From Sphagnum magellanicum (lineage: Eukaryota > Streptophyta > Sphagnopsida > Sphagnales > Sphagnaceae), in assembly GCA_021904315.1 (NCBI GenBank), contig CM038910.1, positions 13,206,001 to 13,270,000 of the forward strand: a stretch of DNA of 64,000 nt, in the 5' to 3' direction. The translations under genes and the position numbers were made by a program. The notes under the pieces are model-generated. The model had not been told where the DNA came from, did no database searches, and was given only the letters and a program-made list of their open reading frames with translations. This document shows, in pieces, positions 1-13,000 of this stretch. Every line of letters begins with the position of its first letter. The first letter of the stretch is position 1.

Positions 1-813
1 CTAATGGACTCCCGAATCTTTAGGAAGCAATTGCAGGGGTCAAAACCCATTAGATTGAGGATTTCTTTTTATCATTGAAAAACTATTGAAACTTAAATTT
101 CTAAAATGGGCTCGCATGACACATTTGAATATCTAAAACATAAGTTATGGCCAAAAGAAGGGCCGGGAGTCAAATTGGCAGTTTGACTCCTAACCACTAA
201 AAGTCGCGAATTGACCCAATTTCCTTGCGTGCAGGTGGCGTGTGACATACTGTTGGAAAGTTCTCAATGAGGGCTAAAACTTTGTTTTATCTCAATCGAA
301 GGCCTGCACACAAAGTTATTGGGCCCCAAAATCGTGGGACTCCCAACTTTGGCAATTTCGAGACTCCCAACTTTGGCAATTTTGAAACTCCCAACTTTGG
401 CAATTTCAAGACTCCCACTTGGGAGTCTCGGAACAAAAAGCCATTTGGATGGGGGTCTCGTGGAGAGGCACATAGTATACTATAAGGGGGAAGGTGGTGG
501 CTTCCCCCAAGTCTGGCACCACTTTCCCCCAAGTTCGGGCCGTGGTGAGTCTTGTGAGTCCGAGTTTGCCCGTGGCTTGTCCTAGCACCAAAAAGTGTTC
601 CAATTAAGCACTAACCACCTCGTGTTGGTTTTGTGCAAGTCCGTGTGAGTAGTTGATGCTTGTCATTCTTCCTAGTCCTATCTCGGAGCTCCAACATGCC
701 CCTCTACCCTTCAAAGTGTTGCGAACCAGGGAGCGTGCCTTGATTCTTTACTTTTTCGCTAGCTTCAGTTTGGACTCACATTTGAGTCCATTAAGGAGCT
801 TGGGGGTGCATCA
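1..813 (+). mobile_element. LTR fragment (right part), retrotransposon family A
   Basis: This stretch aligns by eye with the LTRs at 15731-16530 (same strand) and 37766-38679 (opposite strand). Shared landmarks in the same order are the paired 'gggagtcaaa...tttgactcc' block, the 'aagggggaaggtggtgg' block, the 'cctagcacca' block and the 'gagcttgggggtgc' end. Its right end, ...GGGTGCATCA, matches the ...CA terminus of the complete copy. The left end runs off the window. No primer-binding site follows position 813, so this is a 3' LTR or a solo LTR rather than a 5' LTR. 'actataagggggaag' near 477 may be the LTR's TATA region (inference). It contains no coding capacity. Confidence 0.75.
338..418 (+). 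repeat. 24-bp tandem repeat inside the LTR
   Basis: Units built on 'gactcccaactttggcaatt' begin at 338, 362, 386 and 410, giving a 24-bp period with three full copies and one partial copy. The other two LTR copies in this window carry only one or two corresponding blocks, so the expansion is specific to this copy. Short ORFs here on both strands are products of the repeat. Confidence 0.85.
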
Positions 814-2114
814 TTTTTATCAAAAATGTATTCAAAACTTCTACCAATGCATCATGATTTGGCTCCTTCCACTTAATGGCCAACAACATGACCAAACCAA
901 CCTTATTAACCTAGACCTCTTTTTTCTCTCCCATCTTCTTCCACATCTCCAATCTCTCCACCTACTTAGAATAACTCTATTTGGTTAGATTAAAAAAATA
1001 TCCATTTTCATTTGGAATTTTAATTATTTTTTTTGCCAGAATCTTTTGATCCATCTTCCAATATTGAAAGTTTTTTTTGTCTCATGGTATAGATATTTGT
1101 AAATTTTCTAAACCTGATTAAAATGATCATGGAAGTAGAAGTTGTTGTTTTATAATCTATGGTTGCACCTTTTTTTGTGTGATTTTTGTGGTTTCACCAA
1201 TTTCTATCATTGCTTCAATGAGTCTTTGGATTGCACCAACATCTTTTCATTTGTTTTTATTGTTGGAATTTTGAATTTCCATAGTGTTCATGCATTGTTG
1301 CACCATGTCTCGTCATTATTCTCGTTTTCCTTTTCAAAATTCTTCTCCATGATCTTTCCAACAATGGTCTTGCCAACTCCTCAATGTCTTTTACACATTT
1401 AACTATGTCACCAATTTCTTTCATGAATTGTTTCCCTTCTTCACATTCCGAAAAACAATGGTGATGCCAAGGGTGAATGGCACAATGTTGTAGATTGGTC
1501 CTCTAACCTGTCTTTCCAACTCCACCTATAGTTCCTTATGCTTTGCAATAACTTTTTCCATGTAGTTTTTGCACTCTTTCACGCTTTGCAATTGTTTATG
1601 CTTCTATTTTTTTTGCAAGTCTCTACAATTTTTTAAGAACACTTTCTTCATTCATGTTACAACACATATCACAAAACACAAAATTGTCTTGGAACAACTT
1701 CAAATGTGAAGAAGTTTGATCACCATTCCCTCCTCCCATTTTTTTTGTTTAAAGTAGCCTATTTTTTTTGCATTAAATATTCATTTTTTTCAAGCACCCC
1801 ATTCATTTCATGATGGTCGTGCTCTTGTATGTCCACATGGAAGCAATTATTGTTCATTAATGGTTCAAATGCACTTTGATCTTCTTCATTCATCCATATA
1901 CCATCATCACCATCTTTCCCTTCATCCATCATCATTTTTGCCATGTGGTGAAATTGACTTTAATTCACCAGTAAAGTTAGCCAATTTAATTATTGAGTCA
2001 ATTGACTTTTCGATTGAATCATCAAATTTATTTGTGGTCTTGATCACCTAGTTGTCATCATTATTTTGTGGTCATCATGGTGTTGTTTCATCATCTTCAT
2101 CTTCATCTATATCA
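814..2114. other. Intergenic T-rich sequence
   Basis: The stretch is T-rich, with no convincing coding exon. The part adjoining 2100 may be the decayed 3' untranslated or LTR region of the Ty3/Gypsy element next to it, but I could not find a matching LTR. A small minus-strand ORF at 1759-1944 (acidic, Asp- and Met-rich) is not recognised. Confidence 0.5.
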
Positions 2115-2759
2115 TTATCCTCTTAGACCCCTCTTGTGGTTGATATGTGGTCTATGGGTCCTCCCAATAGATTGGTTTCTATACTTCAATTTTTTTTGCA
2201 CTTCAACTATAGTAAATTGGTATGGTTTTAACTTGTTAATATTTACGACCATAAGGTTAAGTTCAAAGTTAATTAGTGTCACTAGTAATATTATATTGTT
2301 ACACAACATGTATTGTATTTTGTATGGTCAAAACCATTTTCTAGTGAACTTCCCCAAATGTGACTTATTCCACTTTGGAAACCACATAACAAAATCATTG
2401 AATTTGAATTTTTTTTCTATTTTTCTATTGACTCCACAAAGCCTTCTTCTACTATTGAGTTCTTAACTTCACCTCATATTAAAATTTGTCCTTTTGTAGT
2501 TTTTCTAACTTTGACGTTCTATTTATTAAAACCTTCACCAGATTTTCTTCTATGTGGTTACTATCAATTATAGGCAAAATGTATTTTGTAGGCATTAAAA
2601 GATGTAATTCATAAACAAGCTAGTATGGTGTATACCTTGTGGTTACCTTGTATGTTGTTTTGTAAGAAAACAAGACTATGGGTAAATGTTCATCCCAATC
2701 TGTTTTATTCTCATGCATGTTCCCAATACCTTATCGTTGGATTCAACTTGACCATTTCC

Positions 2760-3166
2760 TTATGGGTAATAAGTAATGGAATTGACATGTTTGAGTAAAA
2801 AATGATCTATCAAATGTTTAATAACATCATTTATAAAATGCACCCCTTGATATGTGACTATAGTTAATGGACACTCAAACTTAATGAAAATGCATTCATA
2901 TAGAAACTTTGTTATTATTGTTGTAATGTTTGTCTTTAATGTTTTGGCCTCCACCTATTTGGTTGCATAATTGTGGCCACCAATATGTATTTGTTCCATG
3001 TATACCTTCCTACTAGTTTAATTGGTCCCACAAAATCTAGGCCCCATTTCATGAATGGTTCCTTTTGAAAAGTTGTTACTAGTTTGGCCAAACTATGTGT
3101 AGCCAACCCTCTAGTGTGTTGACATGCATCACACAATCTACAAAAATCAATGACATCTTTATACAT
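2760..3166 (-). pseudogene. Integrase remnant of Ty3/Gypsy element
   Basis: The fragment at 3166-2936 contains '[12 protein letters not shown]' (the CC half of the HHCC zinc finger) followed by '[12 protein letters not shown]' and 'NKYILVAT', the start of the rve catalytic core. The next fragment (2954-2760), in another frame, has 'PLTIVTYQGVHFINDVIKHL', where the second catalytic Asp of the usual 'VTDQG' has become Tyr. A further fragment at 2309-2115 with 'VVNINKLKPYQF' matches the pol C-terminus of the family. Frame changes and the lost catalytic residue make it a pseudogene. Confidence 0.85.
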
Positions 3167-4424
3167 TGTGGGCCACTAGTACCTTGCATCTAAAATCTTC
3201 TTATGTGTGATCTTAATTGCAAAGTGGCCTCCTATTATTCCTTCATGCAACTCCTTCATCACCTTCTGAGCTTCTATGGTTGATAGACACCTCTTCAATA
3301 TGTTGTCCTATCCCATTCTATAAAAGACATCATCCTTCATTATAAAAGGTTAAGCCCTCTTGGCTAGTTGTTTTTTTTGCCTCGTTGACAAATATTCTTT
3401 CATTTATCCTATCTATAAAAACATTCTAACATCATTCAACCATTTTGGTTCTATGAAAAATAAACTAGCATATGTGGTCTATTATGGGACTCTTAAGGGT
3501 TCAATGACTTTAAGCAATCTGGACAAAACATTTGTAACTACATGAGTTTTGCTTGGCTTATAATTTACATACTCTAAAAACAATAATAACCACCTAGGTA
3601 TTTTCCTTGAAACTTGTGGTCTATTTACCAAGTAAATTAAGGCAATATGATCAACACAAACTTATTTCCCAATAAAAAATGCCTAAACTTATGCAATGCA
3701 AATTAAACCCTAACTAAAGCTTCTCTTTTTGTGGTATTATAATCATGTTATACATTATTAAAAAGTTTGGAAGCATACACTAATGGTTGATCACTTTTAT
3801 GTGTGATATTCTGTGCTAATAAAGCCCCCATAATCAACAATGATGCATTTGTGTGAAAACAGAACTCCACATCCCACTTCAGTGGTATTAAAATTGACAT
3901 TTAAATATACTTTTTCGTCATAAGCTCCCAAGCTTTCTAACATTCCTTTGTCCATAGAATTTTTTTTGTTTTCCTTGTGAGCTTCATATTTGGAGTTGTG
4001 ATCATTACAATATTCTTGATAGAACATTTGTAAAATTATGCCATACCATTGAACTTGAATTTGTTATGAATTTTGAGGTATAGGCATGTTCATTATTGCA
4101 TGTATTTCCTTTGGATAAGGTAATCTACCTTCCTTTGAAACAATAAATCCAAGAATTACTCCAAAGAATACCATAAAAACACATTTCTCCAGGTTTAAAT
4201 TGATGTTGTATTCCCTGCACTTTTGAAAGCATAATCCAAGCTTTTACAAATGAATCTCCATGTCACTATAAACTATAAAATCATCCAAAAATAATTTCAT
4301 GAAATTATCCAAACATTCTTTGAATGTTTTTGTCATAATTTTTTAAAAGGTCGAAGGTCCATTTTTTATTCTAAAAGACATTACTCGCTAGATGATTGCT
4401 CCCCAATCTATGACAAACACTATT

Positions 4425-4908
4425 TTATATTTTTCCTTTGAAGTTATAAAATTTGACGATACCCAAAATATCCATCCATAAATGAATATGTTTCACACCT
4501 TGCCATTGTGTTAAATACCTCATATGTAAATGGTAATGGGAAAAGGTCCTTCTTTGTTGCAGCATCAACTTTTTCAAATCTACATAAATTCTGAGTTTCC
4601 CATTCTTTTTTGGTACTACAACAATTGATGACAACTGGGTAATTTCTTCCACAGGTTGTATGAAACATGTTCCCAAAAATTTATCAATATCTTACTTTAT
4701 TGTTGTTGCATAATTTGGATTCAATCTATACCTTGCTTTGATGTGTTGGTGGTATGGTTGTATCCAATTTGATTTGATGTTGAGTTATCTTTAATGGAAT
4801 GCCTTTCAAATATTTGTACATCCAAGCAAAAACATCCTTATATTCCCTTAGCAATATCTCCAATTCCCACACCTTCTCTGGTTGTAAATTTGAATTCACC
4901 TTCACCAT
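4425..4908 (-). pseudogene. Reverse transcriptase remnant of Ty3/Gypsy element
   Basis: The fragment at 4908-4726 carries 'EYKDVFAWMYKYLKGIP' and 'HQIKLDTTIPP', the conserved entry to the RT domain of this plant Gypsy family. It continues at 4676-4425 with 'FIQPVEEITQLSSIVVVPKKNGKLRI' (finger region), split over two frames. A second frame supplies 'KKDLFPLPFTYEVFNTMA' and 'YSFMDGYFGY', matching the motif around the first catalytic Asp. Two alternative frames are therefore needed to read one domain, so it is inactive. Confidence 0.85.
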
Positions 4909-5227
4909 TTAAAGTTTTGTTTGAGTCCCCAAATTCAGATTTGTTAACTATTGTTCTTCTATGAGTGTCCAGCTTGCTATATACAATTCTTGAGCCTTGA
5001 GTTTGGTTAGAGTTTCATCAATTTGAACATTCCCTAGTTGGTGTTTATAGTTTATTTTAAGATATATTTTAGCCTTTAAAATAACTATTGGTTCAAATCT
5101 ATTTGTAGTTTCTCCCTTTATTGAAATAAATTTTGTATTATTCCTTTTTATACTATAATTTTGGACTTTAATATTTGTGTTGATAGATTTTGTGGTCTCT
5201 ATAAATTGAAATGCTTTTGGAAAACAA

Positions 5228-5773
5228 TTATGGTTTTGTAGCAAATATGATATCCCCCTTTTCATCGATGATACCATTATGATAGTCATAATGTAACAAC
5301 ATTTTTGGTCGTTTCACCTTTGTTCCCAAGTGCTTAGTTATTACTATAGTTCTAACCATACCATTCCCTTGAGCTATCACTATGTCATTCCCCCAACATG
5401 GGCTACTCTGACATTCCTCAACCATGGTCTCCCTAGTAGTGTGGAATAACTAGTGTCTATCACACTATTATGTAAACATAATGACATAGGATATGTTGTG
5501 AACATATATCTTCAAGTCACGAATTGGTCCCATCGACTTTGTGGTGGTTCGATTCACCATCCTTAAATTATATGGTGTGGGTTTAGGCTTTGGCAACCCC
5601 AACTTCAATATCAATTGTTCTACAATTATAGTAACCCCAAACCCTCCATCTAGTAAAACATCATCTACAATGTTTTTTCCAATTTGTACATGAATAATCA
5701 CCATATGGTTATCAATAGCTACTGTCATTGTTGTTACTTTTGGTGCTACAAATGGTATTGTTTTGTTTGTCAT
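5228..5773 (-). pseudogene. Aspartic protease remnant of Ty3/Gypsy element
   Basis: The fragment at 5773-5468 contains 'VDDVLLDGGFGVTII', which corresponds to the LLD-(S/G)-G-(A/S) active-site region of plant Gypsy proteases, followed by 'LILKLGLPKP'. A second fragment (5425-5228) continues in another frame with 'MVEECQSSPCWGNDIV', the segment that normally links protease and RT in this family. At least one frameshift separates the two. The usual Ser or Ala of the active-site triad appears here as Gly then Phe-Gly, which suggests decay. Confidence 0.65.
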
Positions 5774-6786
5774 TGTTTTAATTAAAATCTATGGTTTATT
5801 TGGTTTCATTTTATGGCATAGATATCTTTTCAACTCAGGAGCCATTTTTAATATCTATCCCAAGTTCAAAGTAAAATTGGTTTCCAACATCTATCTACTA
5901 ATATCCTAAAATATTTCTTCTATCATATTATTTTACTTTGGGAAACTACAAATTCTTGATGTTTACAAGGTTCTATAGAAGGTGTATTATCAAGCATACC
6001 TGGCCACATTGTGTTCCATCCCTCTATTAATGTAGAAGATCCTTTATCAGTAGTTTGTGTTTTTTGCAACTAATGAATTGTTTCTACCATTGTCTTCATC
6101 AATTTCTCCTTCTTCCAATTTGTAGTACTTTTATTCTTCCTTAGTTTTCTCTCTTGAAACACTCGGTCTTTTGTGATTTTACTTCTTGTACAACAACATT
6201 GACGTCTATTACATTCACATTTGTAGTGTTTGTCTTGACTTCAACTATTGTTTTTTTTTTGAACTTGATGCATTTTTGCCTTGGAACATCTTTTGCATCT
6301 TTGCAAGCTAATTGGGATGGTCAATCATCTTATGCCCATTTGGACCACAAATGTGGTAGGCATACGAGTTATTCTTCTAACCCTTCTAAGGTTGATTAGT
6401 AGCTATGTTGTTGTTATAGTGGGTTTTTCCTTCTTCTTGACTCTATAAATCTCCACATTGTGGTTGTCTTGTCCATAGTTTGTGCAATGTTTGCAAGTCT
6501 TTCCTGGTTCCATCTATGGTTTTGTTATTATTACAAATCTAGAAATTTGTGGTATCAATAGTGCATTTTGAACTTCTGAAGGTGTCATTCCTTCCTCACA
6601 TAGTAGAGCTGCCTCCTTATGCAACTATAATGTGGTTTGTTTCATTCCTATTGTTGTAATCCTTAGATAGAACTATAGTCCTACCTGAAACACAATGGTC
6701 CAAAAATTGTCTATGGTTGGTGTTAATAATCCAAGAGCCAATTTTTGTATGTGCTCATAATACACCTTGACTCACTCAATTTTTCC

Positions 6787-7319
6787 CTACTTTATATTCT
6801 TAAGCTCCATGTAAATTTGATCGTCATTTTGAGTTTTTTGATGACGTTTACAAAATGCTTGAGTTAGTTTTAAAAAATTATAGTTGAAAAATTCTAACAT
6901 GTAATTATTACACCAATTTGATGCCATCTTTTTTAATGTATAACTAAATGCATTAATGATGTACTCCTCTAAGGTTTTTCCATTCACTTTGACAATTGCT
7001 TGGAATACTTTCACATGCACATCTAAATATGCATTTTTGTTGTAATCTTGATATTTTAGAGTTGATTGATATGGTCTGACTACTAAGCCCTTGCTTTAGT
7101 ATTCACCATCAATCCAGTTCTTTATCATTCACAATTTAATGGAATTAGTGGTGGCCATCCTATAAATTTGTTTGCTTGAGTTGTCATGATTGGCATTGTG
7201 TAAACCATTTGAAGTCTTGAAATGGGTACAATTACCCAACTTGGATCTTCATAAATTTGGTCTGCTCTTCTTTCAAATTGAATATTCATTGGTGCTTGGT
7301 ATGTAGTTTGACCATTCAT
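6787..7319 (-). pseudogene. gag-like remnant of Ty3/Gypsy element
   Basis: Two fragments are visible. The upstream one (7319-7125) is a Gln- and Pro-rich N-terminal segment. The downstream one (7020-6787) has the layout of a retrotransposon gag core: a hydrophobic helix, then 'KKMASNWCNNY' and 'FLKLTQAFCKRH', similar to the usual A-x-x-W...F...F-x-x-F pattern of plant gag proteins. They lie in different frames, so at least one frameshift separates them. The assignment rests mostly on position upstream of the protease and RT fragments. Confidence 0.55.
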
Positions 7320-7324
7320 TAACT

Positions 7325-8893
7325 AAACATTACTTTGTTGAATTTTCTCCATTCACTAAGTAACAATTTACTATAATGCATTGCTAGTAAATATAAAACT
7401 TCATTCATTATTAATCCTACAATTGGAATGAAATTCAACGTTTGACAATTTGTGTTAGGGCTATAGTTCATTCTTAATTTTTAATACAAGGCTAATGTTT
7501 GTGACACTGTAGCCTTAAAATCATAGTATAACTATTTCCTTGATGTAAAACTTTGACAACATGAAATCAAATGGTATATTTGTTATTGAATGTGTAAATG
7601 TAAAATGTAGTAAACATACGTTAAATAAACTATTGAATTGAATTTTCACATCTTCCTTTGAATTGGAAATTGAATGGTATGGATTTAGGTGTATGCGTGT
7701 CCAAAGGAATACAAATATATTTCAAATTTATTATGACCAAATGATGATGATCCTAGAATTCTAAGTTATCACAAAATTACCTTGAACATTTGTGGATGTG
7801 TTAATGATATCACATCCCTTCATACATTCCTTGAACTTCATTTGCACTTCAACTTCCTCATATCCCATAAGAAATGGTAGAATATTTTTCCATTGTGGCA
7901 AGATATTCTATGACTTAATAAAATATTTTGACACATGTCAAAGAATATATCAAGAATAATTCATCTATGTGGATGGAATATTCCAAAAATAGATTGAAAA
8001 TATTTTATTTTCTCACAGTCTTTCATGTTCACCCACTCACTATTGTGTTGTTGGTTTGACATCAATGGTTATTACTAGATTTAGAAACTAATGTCCCCAA
8101 AGCAAGCAAAAATGAGTGTTGGTAGCTCTTGAAGCACTTAAAGGTGATGACTTGTGTGTGATTACATGAAGACTATGGCAATAAATAGGATTCAAAAGTG
8201 TTCAAGAACTTTTTGTAATAAAATTGAATCTCATGAGTGCCATGCTTCATGATAAACACTTAATTTGGCAAAAAATACTTTGCACAACTAATGGCTATCA
8301 TTTAATGTAACATTTCATCTTTCCATTCATAGGTTATTCATCTTATATAAATTGCCCAACAACCTCATAATAATCCTCATGCCAATTATAACATTTTGCC
8401 ATGCACATACACACCACAAGTCTCTACAAACAACATTGTTTATTCTTCTTCCACACACATCACATAAAACATCTTTTAAAGAAGAGAGAACGCTTCTTGC
8501 TTCCCCCTCAGTATTATACTCACCTTCAAATTCTACTTCCTTCATAAGTGGGGATTTCTTTAGATATCCTATTGAAATCTTTGTGCTAGATCCTAATAAT
8601 TGGCATTAATTTAGCCACTTAACAGTTTTTCTAGAACCATAACTAAAGTTGGCATCAGTTCCACAATTGGAAACAATATTTATCTTATACCTACTATTGG
8701 TCATTTGCAATTATTAGCTACCAATTAAAGTTAATAAAGGATCCACCCCACTAACATGAACCTAAACACTTTTAAACTTATTAAAACAATAATAATGAAC
8801 CTCACAAAACATGCATATATGTTATAACATAAAACATAATTTTGAATGAAACCATGTTGTTGGCTACACACACTCCTTACATCAATTACCCAT
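7325..8893. other. Intergenic AT-rich sequence
   Basis: No exon, repeat array or RNA gene was recognised. Short ORFs at 8327-8609 on both strands overlap each other and look like chance. The segment next to 8894 would hold the 3' end of the decayed P450 locus. Confidence 0.5.
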
Positions 8894-10075
8894 TTAATGT
8901 TTGTAAAATTGAGGTGGCAGACGAAGCTTTGCAACGACAATTAAAGGATCAATTTTTACACAAAATCCTTTGTAAAACTCCTTCATGTTTAAGTCCTCTA
9001 GCTTAACGCTAAGTTGTGGAGACCAATCAAATGCTTGAATAAGTCTTGTAAGGCCGCAATGCATCATGAATTGGCCAAGTTCCAAACTAGGGCATCGTTG
9101 ACGACCGGATCCAAATGGCAATAGGTTGTAATTTGACCCTGCAAGACTAATATTGGTATTGAGAAATCGATTATGTATGAACTCTAAAGGCTTGTTCCAT
9201 ACTTTAAGATCACAACCAATAGCCCATATATTCACTACCACATTTGTGTTTGCAGGAATTTTGTACTGTAAAATTTGAGCATCTTTAACATTAACGTGAC
9301 CTAGTGTCATAAGACCGGGAGAGTGTAAACGAAAGGTTTCTTGGACAATGGCATGCAAGTAAGGCAAATTGGGAAGATCTGATTCATGCACTCGCCTATT
9401 CCTACCCACAACTCTATCAAGTTCTTCTTGTGCCCTTTTCATAACTTTAGGATGATGGATGACTTCAGCTAATGCCCACTCCAAGCCAATTGTAGTTGTA
9501 TCCCCTCCACCAAGCATATCCTATAATTACAAACCAACCAACATTTCATGAGCCAAGAAAAATTTACACCACACAACGTTGAGAAAAAATATAAAATGTA
9601 ACTTTCATGCATTTTGCTAAAACAAAAAAAGTTTAGGGTATGGACGTACCACCAGAAGTGATTTTATTGTTGCGTGATTGAGATTTTCATCAAGACTCAA
9701 CAAAATCTCAACAAAGTCTTCTATGTTGGAATTAACAACCATTTTGTTTCCCTTTTTATATTCTTTCAAAATGTTTGCAACTTGATTTTCCATCTTATCA
9801 AAAGCATGCTTCATTTGTTTTTCAACACCTTGCAAATCAAATGGCCTCAACAAAGGTATTAGATCACTCAAGTTAAATGTTGACAATAATTGAATCAATT
9901 TTGCCACAGATTTAAAAAAATCATCAAAACCAGTCCCAATAAACTCTTTTGATGTTTCACATCGTGTGTCGAATAACATTCGACAAAGGTTATTGGTAGT
10001 TAATTCATGACAAATTTGCCTCATGTTCACAAGTTTCCCTCCTTGGTTGTGTTTAGCAATGCTTTCCACATGCAC
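8894..10075 (-). pseudogene. Cytochrome P450 (CYP71-clan type), 5'-truncated
   Basis: Two exons are readable: 10075-9650 and 9520-8894, joined across a GT-AG intron with donor GTG|GTACGT. The first gives the middle of an A-type plant P450 ('LIPLLRPFDLQGVEKQMK', typical upstream of the I-helix). The second has the I-helix 'GGGDTTTIGLEWALAE', the ExxR region 'QETFRLHSP', a PERF-like 'EFIHNRFL' and the haem loop 'LPFGSGRQRCPSLELGQ'. The haem Cys is kept, but the canonical FxxGxRxCxG ends in Ser. The N-terminal half (membrane anchor, B-C helices) is missing. Just upstream of 10075 an in-frame TGA is followed, further upstream, by 'tttttcctttag' and a fragment reading VCHLSA in another frame, as if an internal deletion fused an exon start to a later point. 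Substrate cannot be inferred. Confidence 0.8.
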
Positions 10076-10099
10076 TCAAATGGCACACCTAAAGGAAAA

Positions 10100-13000
10100 A
10101 AAAATTTCCTCAGACTTTGCACGTTTTGAAAACTAAACTATTCAGGCGACTACTTTTCCGTATTCTTGTCACTGTACCAGAGTATGCTTTGACGTCTGCA
10201 TGATGCAAAAGGTGTGACTTGGGTGCTTTTGACGTTTGCATGGTGCAAAGAGTGGGAATCACCCAATACTATGTATTAGTTTATTGGTTTTGCCGTTCAC
10301 TTAGGGGGAGAGACTTTTCAATGGCATGTAGTTGGTTTGGTCCCTTGTTCACCCTAGAGTAGGTGGGGTGACATGTAGCAAAGGACGTATAATAAGATAG
10401 CTAGCCTTATTTGGAAGACTTAAGTTAATGAAGTGAACATGACCAAAATAGGTAAGGTGTTCTTTGCAGAGGGAATTAGCCCAGGCCAAAAATGGTGATG
10501 AACTCTTTTGGGAAGAGAAATTTCATGCAGCCAATGGGAAGCCCCAAGTCAACTTATTGTGACGATAAGTTCATCACCAGCTTGCACATATTCTTCTAGA
10601 TGGTCCTGGACCCTGGTACCTACACCTACTACCAGCTGGAATGTGAGCAAGGACCCTAAAAGATTGTGGTACTAAATCAACTTTGGAGCAGATCAGACTG
10701 TCAATATTGTTGAGGAGGGCTTCATGCAGATGGAGTATATATAAATATTTATATATATATATCTAACAACCCATCAAATTGATTTTATGTGGGGCAATGT
10801 GAATTTTAGGATGTGGTGGACTGTGGCAAACGCTGGGTGTATGGGTTTAAAACCTAAACCCTAACAACATGTGCTCGAGGATTAAGTGTAGTATGCCTTA
10901 TAAGCAGGGAATTATGAGGCATAATGACCAATGTAGGTTTGCATGGCAGGGCCTCCCAATAGTATGATGGGAAATTATGAAACATAATTTCCAACCATGC
11001 CCACTCACCCTGTGCAGGGGCATTTCATGAAACAGAATGCCTGCTTGCAAGGTTGTTATGTATTTCCATCTTACAGACCATTGTCCCCATTGGGATAACC
11101 TCTTGTTGAAGTGATGAAGTACAAGGGGCTAATGTGCTTGCCCATTAAGTTCTTATAATTGTTGTGAATAAATCCCAACAGGTAATGTAGAACCTGGCGA
11201 TTTTTTTTTCAAACTATTAATTTGGAAATGAAATTTTATTTTCATATTTTGGCAATCAGAAAACCCTAAAAACCACTTTTTTTTCACATTTTGAAAAAAG
11301 AATCACAAACCAGTTTGCAAATTTTGGCCACCAAAAAAAAAATACTAATCACATTACACTGGAAAGAGACAACACTTTTGGTCCTTTGACTACTTGAAGT
11401 GGGCATCAGCTATGCAACTAATCAGATCTCTGCAGTTTAGAGTTGAGTTAGATGACTTGGCTTTGTGCACAAACAAAACTTGAGGGCTCAAGCCTGGTTT
11501 TAATTCACCAATTGATGTGGTCACACTGACACTAAAGAGAGGTTTTGTTGCGGTAGGTAATGTCTGGACCATCTCCAAGTGGGGCAATTGAAATCACAAC
11601 CATTTGTGAAGGGACTTTAATGTCAAATTAAGTGGGTGTTGGTTGTTTTGGGAGTGCGATTAGGGTTGATGCCCAAGTTCTAAGTTAATTTTATTTTAGA
11701 TTTGATTTTGTTATGTCCCTTAAATTGGCAAAAACTGATCACATGAAGAAACATTAATTAAGCAATCTATGTATCAATTTAATTTTCAAGACCACATTTG
11801 TTTAACAATATTAGTCCCTACACAACTTTGAAAAAATTATCACAACATATTTTTAATTTTCTTTGAAAGAAAATAAGAAATCTTATTGCCAAAGAAGAAA
11901 AGATACAATTACCAAGCTTAAGTTTTTTTTTTTTTTAAATTGTTATTTTTTTCCTTTAAAATTTTCTTTTAGTGAATTTTGTGGGTTGAAATTCATGTTC
12001 AACAACAAACAATCAATGAGTGCAAGCTTGTTGAAGAAGCTTTTAATGGTGATGTTAATGAGGAAAATTTAAGATGAGGAGTAGAAGTTCAGGAATAGAT
12101 AGATGTTTTGGAGAAGGAAGAAAGTAACGAACAAGGTTGAAATTTGGGCATGATGTAGTCCTTTTTGACAATGTACCAAATGGAGGGACTAGAGTAAGAA
12201 GCATGGAGGTAGCAAGCAAAGAGATAGTGATCAAATGGTAGAGTGGAGATGATCATAAAATAGTATGTTTTGTCTGCATTGTGAAGTAATTTTTTACTTG
12301 TGGGTTGTCAATTTTGAATATTGTAATCCAATTTTGAGCTTGGGTGTTAATCCAAGGTTTGAGTCTCAGACTCAATGATTTTTCACTTTTAATTTCACAA
12401 CACAACACCTTGATGTTTCTGGGTACTTAGGTCTTTGATTTGAGTATATTGTGGTTTGTATGATGGTCTGCCAAGTGACTTGGATGGTGATGGGTTGTTA
12501 ATGTTTTGCACCTTGGCATTAGGACGTTGTGAATACCAAAATGTCAAATGAATGTGTAGGGCAAGGTGATCAAGAAAGTTATTCACCTCATCATCAAGAT
12601 TTCTATACAAGGTTCAAGTAGGTAACCAAAAATGTAGAAGGATGTTTTTAATATAATTACATTCATATTTAGCAAATGTAGCCAGATCTGGATAGATGAC
12701 TAGGTGATGACAAATTTATGCAAGCAACAAAATTTCTCCAAGTACTAAGGCCAGGGTCCAAACTCCAAAGTTCAGATGCTTCAAAGATCTAAATTTTGAA
12801 AGGTAAATCAGAACATATTCCCTCCCTTTGGACTGTATTTTTGTTTAATTTGAAGATCTTCAATTTTGTCAGCCTGATCATCATCTTAAAATTGACAAGT
12901 GTTGTCTTAAGTTGCCATGTGGTTTAGGGTTTATTTTTTAATTTTTTGTATGGAAACAACATTACAACTTAGGGTCATACAAAATATCAAGTGACATTAG

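Larger units (their letters stand above)
2115..7320 (-). mobile_element. Degenerate Ty3/Gypsy retrotransposon (gag-pol relic)
   Basis: Minus-strand ORF fragments occur in the order gag, protease, reverse transcriptase, RNase H-like, integrase and pol C-terminus from 7.3 kb down to 2.1 kb. Integrase lies downstream of RT, which is the Ty3/Gypsy (Metaviridae) order. The reading frame is broken many times by stops and frameshifts, so nothing here can be expressed as a polyprotein. No flanking LTR pair was recognised; the family A LTR at 1-813 lies on the other strand and probably belongs to a different element. The element is old, and its AT content has drifted with its surroundings. Confidence 0.85.

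Noticed and set aside
10075-10075. A start codon for the P450 at 10075
   Set aside because: The codon is GTG preceded by an in-frame TGA; it is only the 5' limit of the surviving frame.
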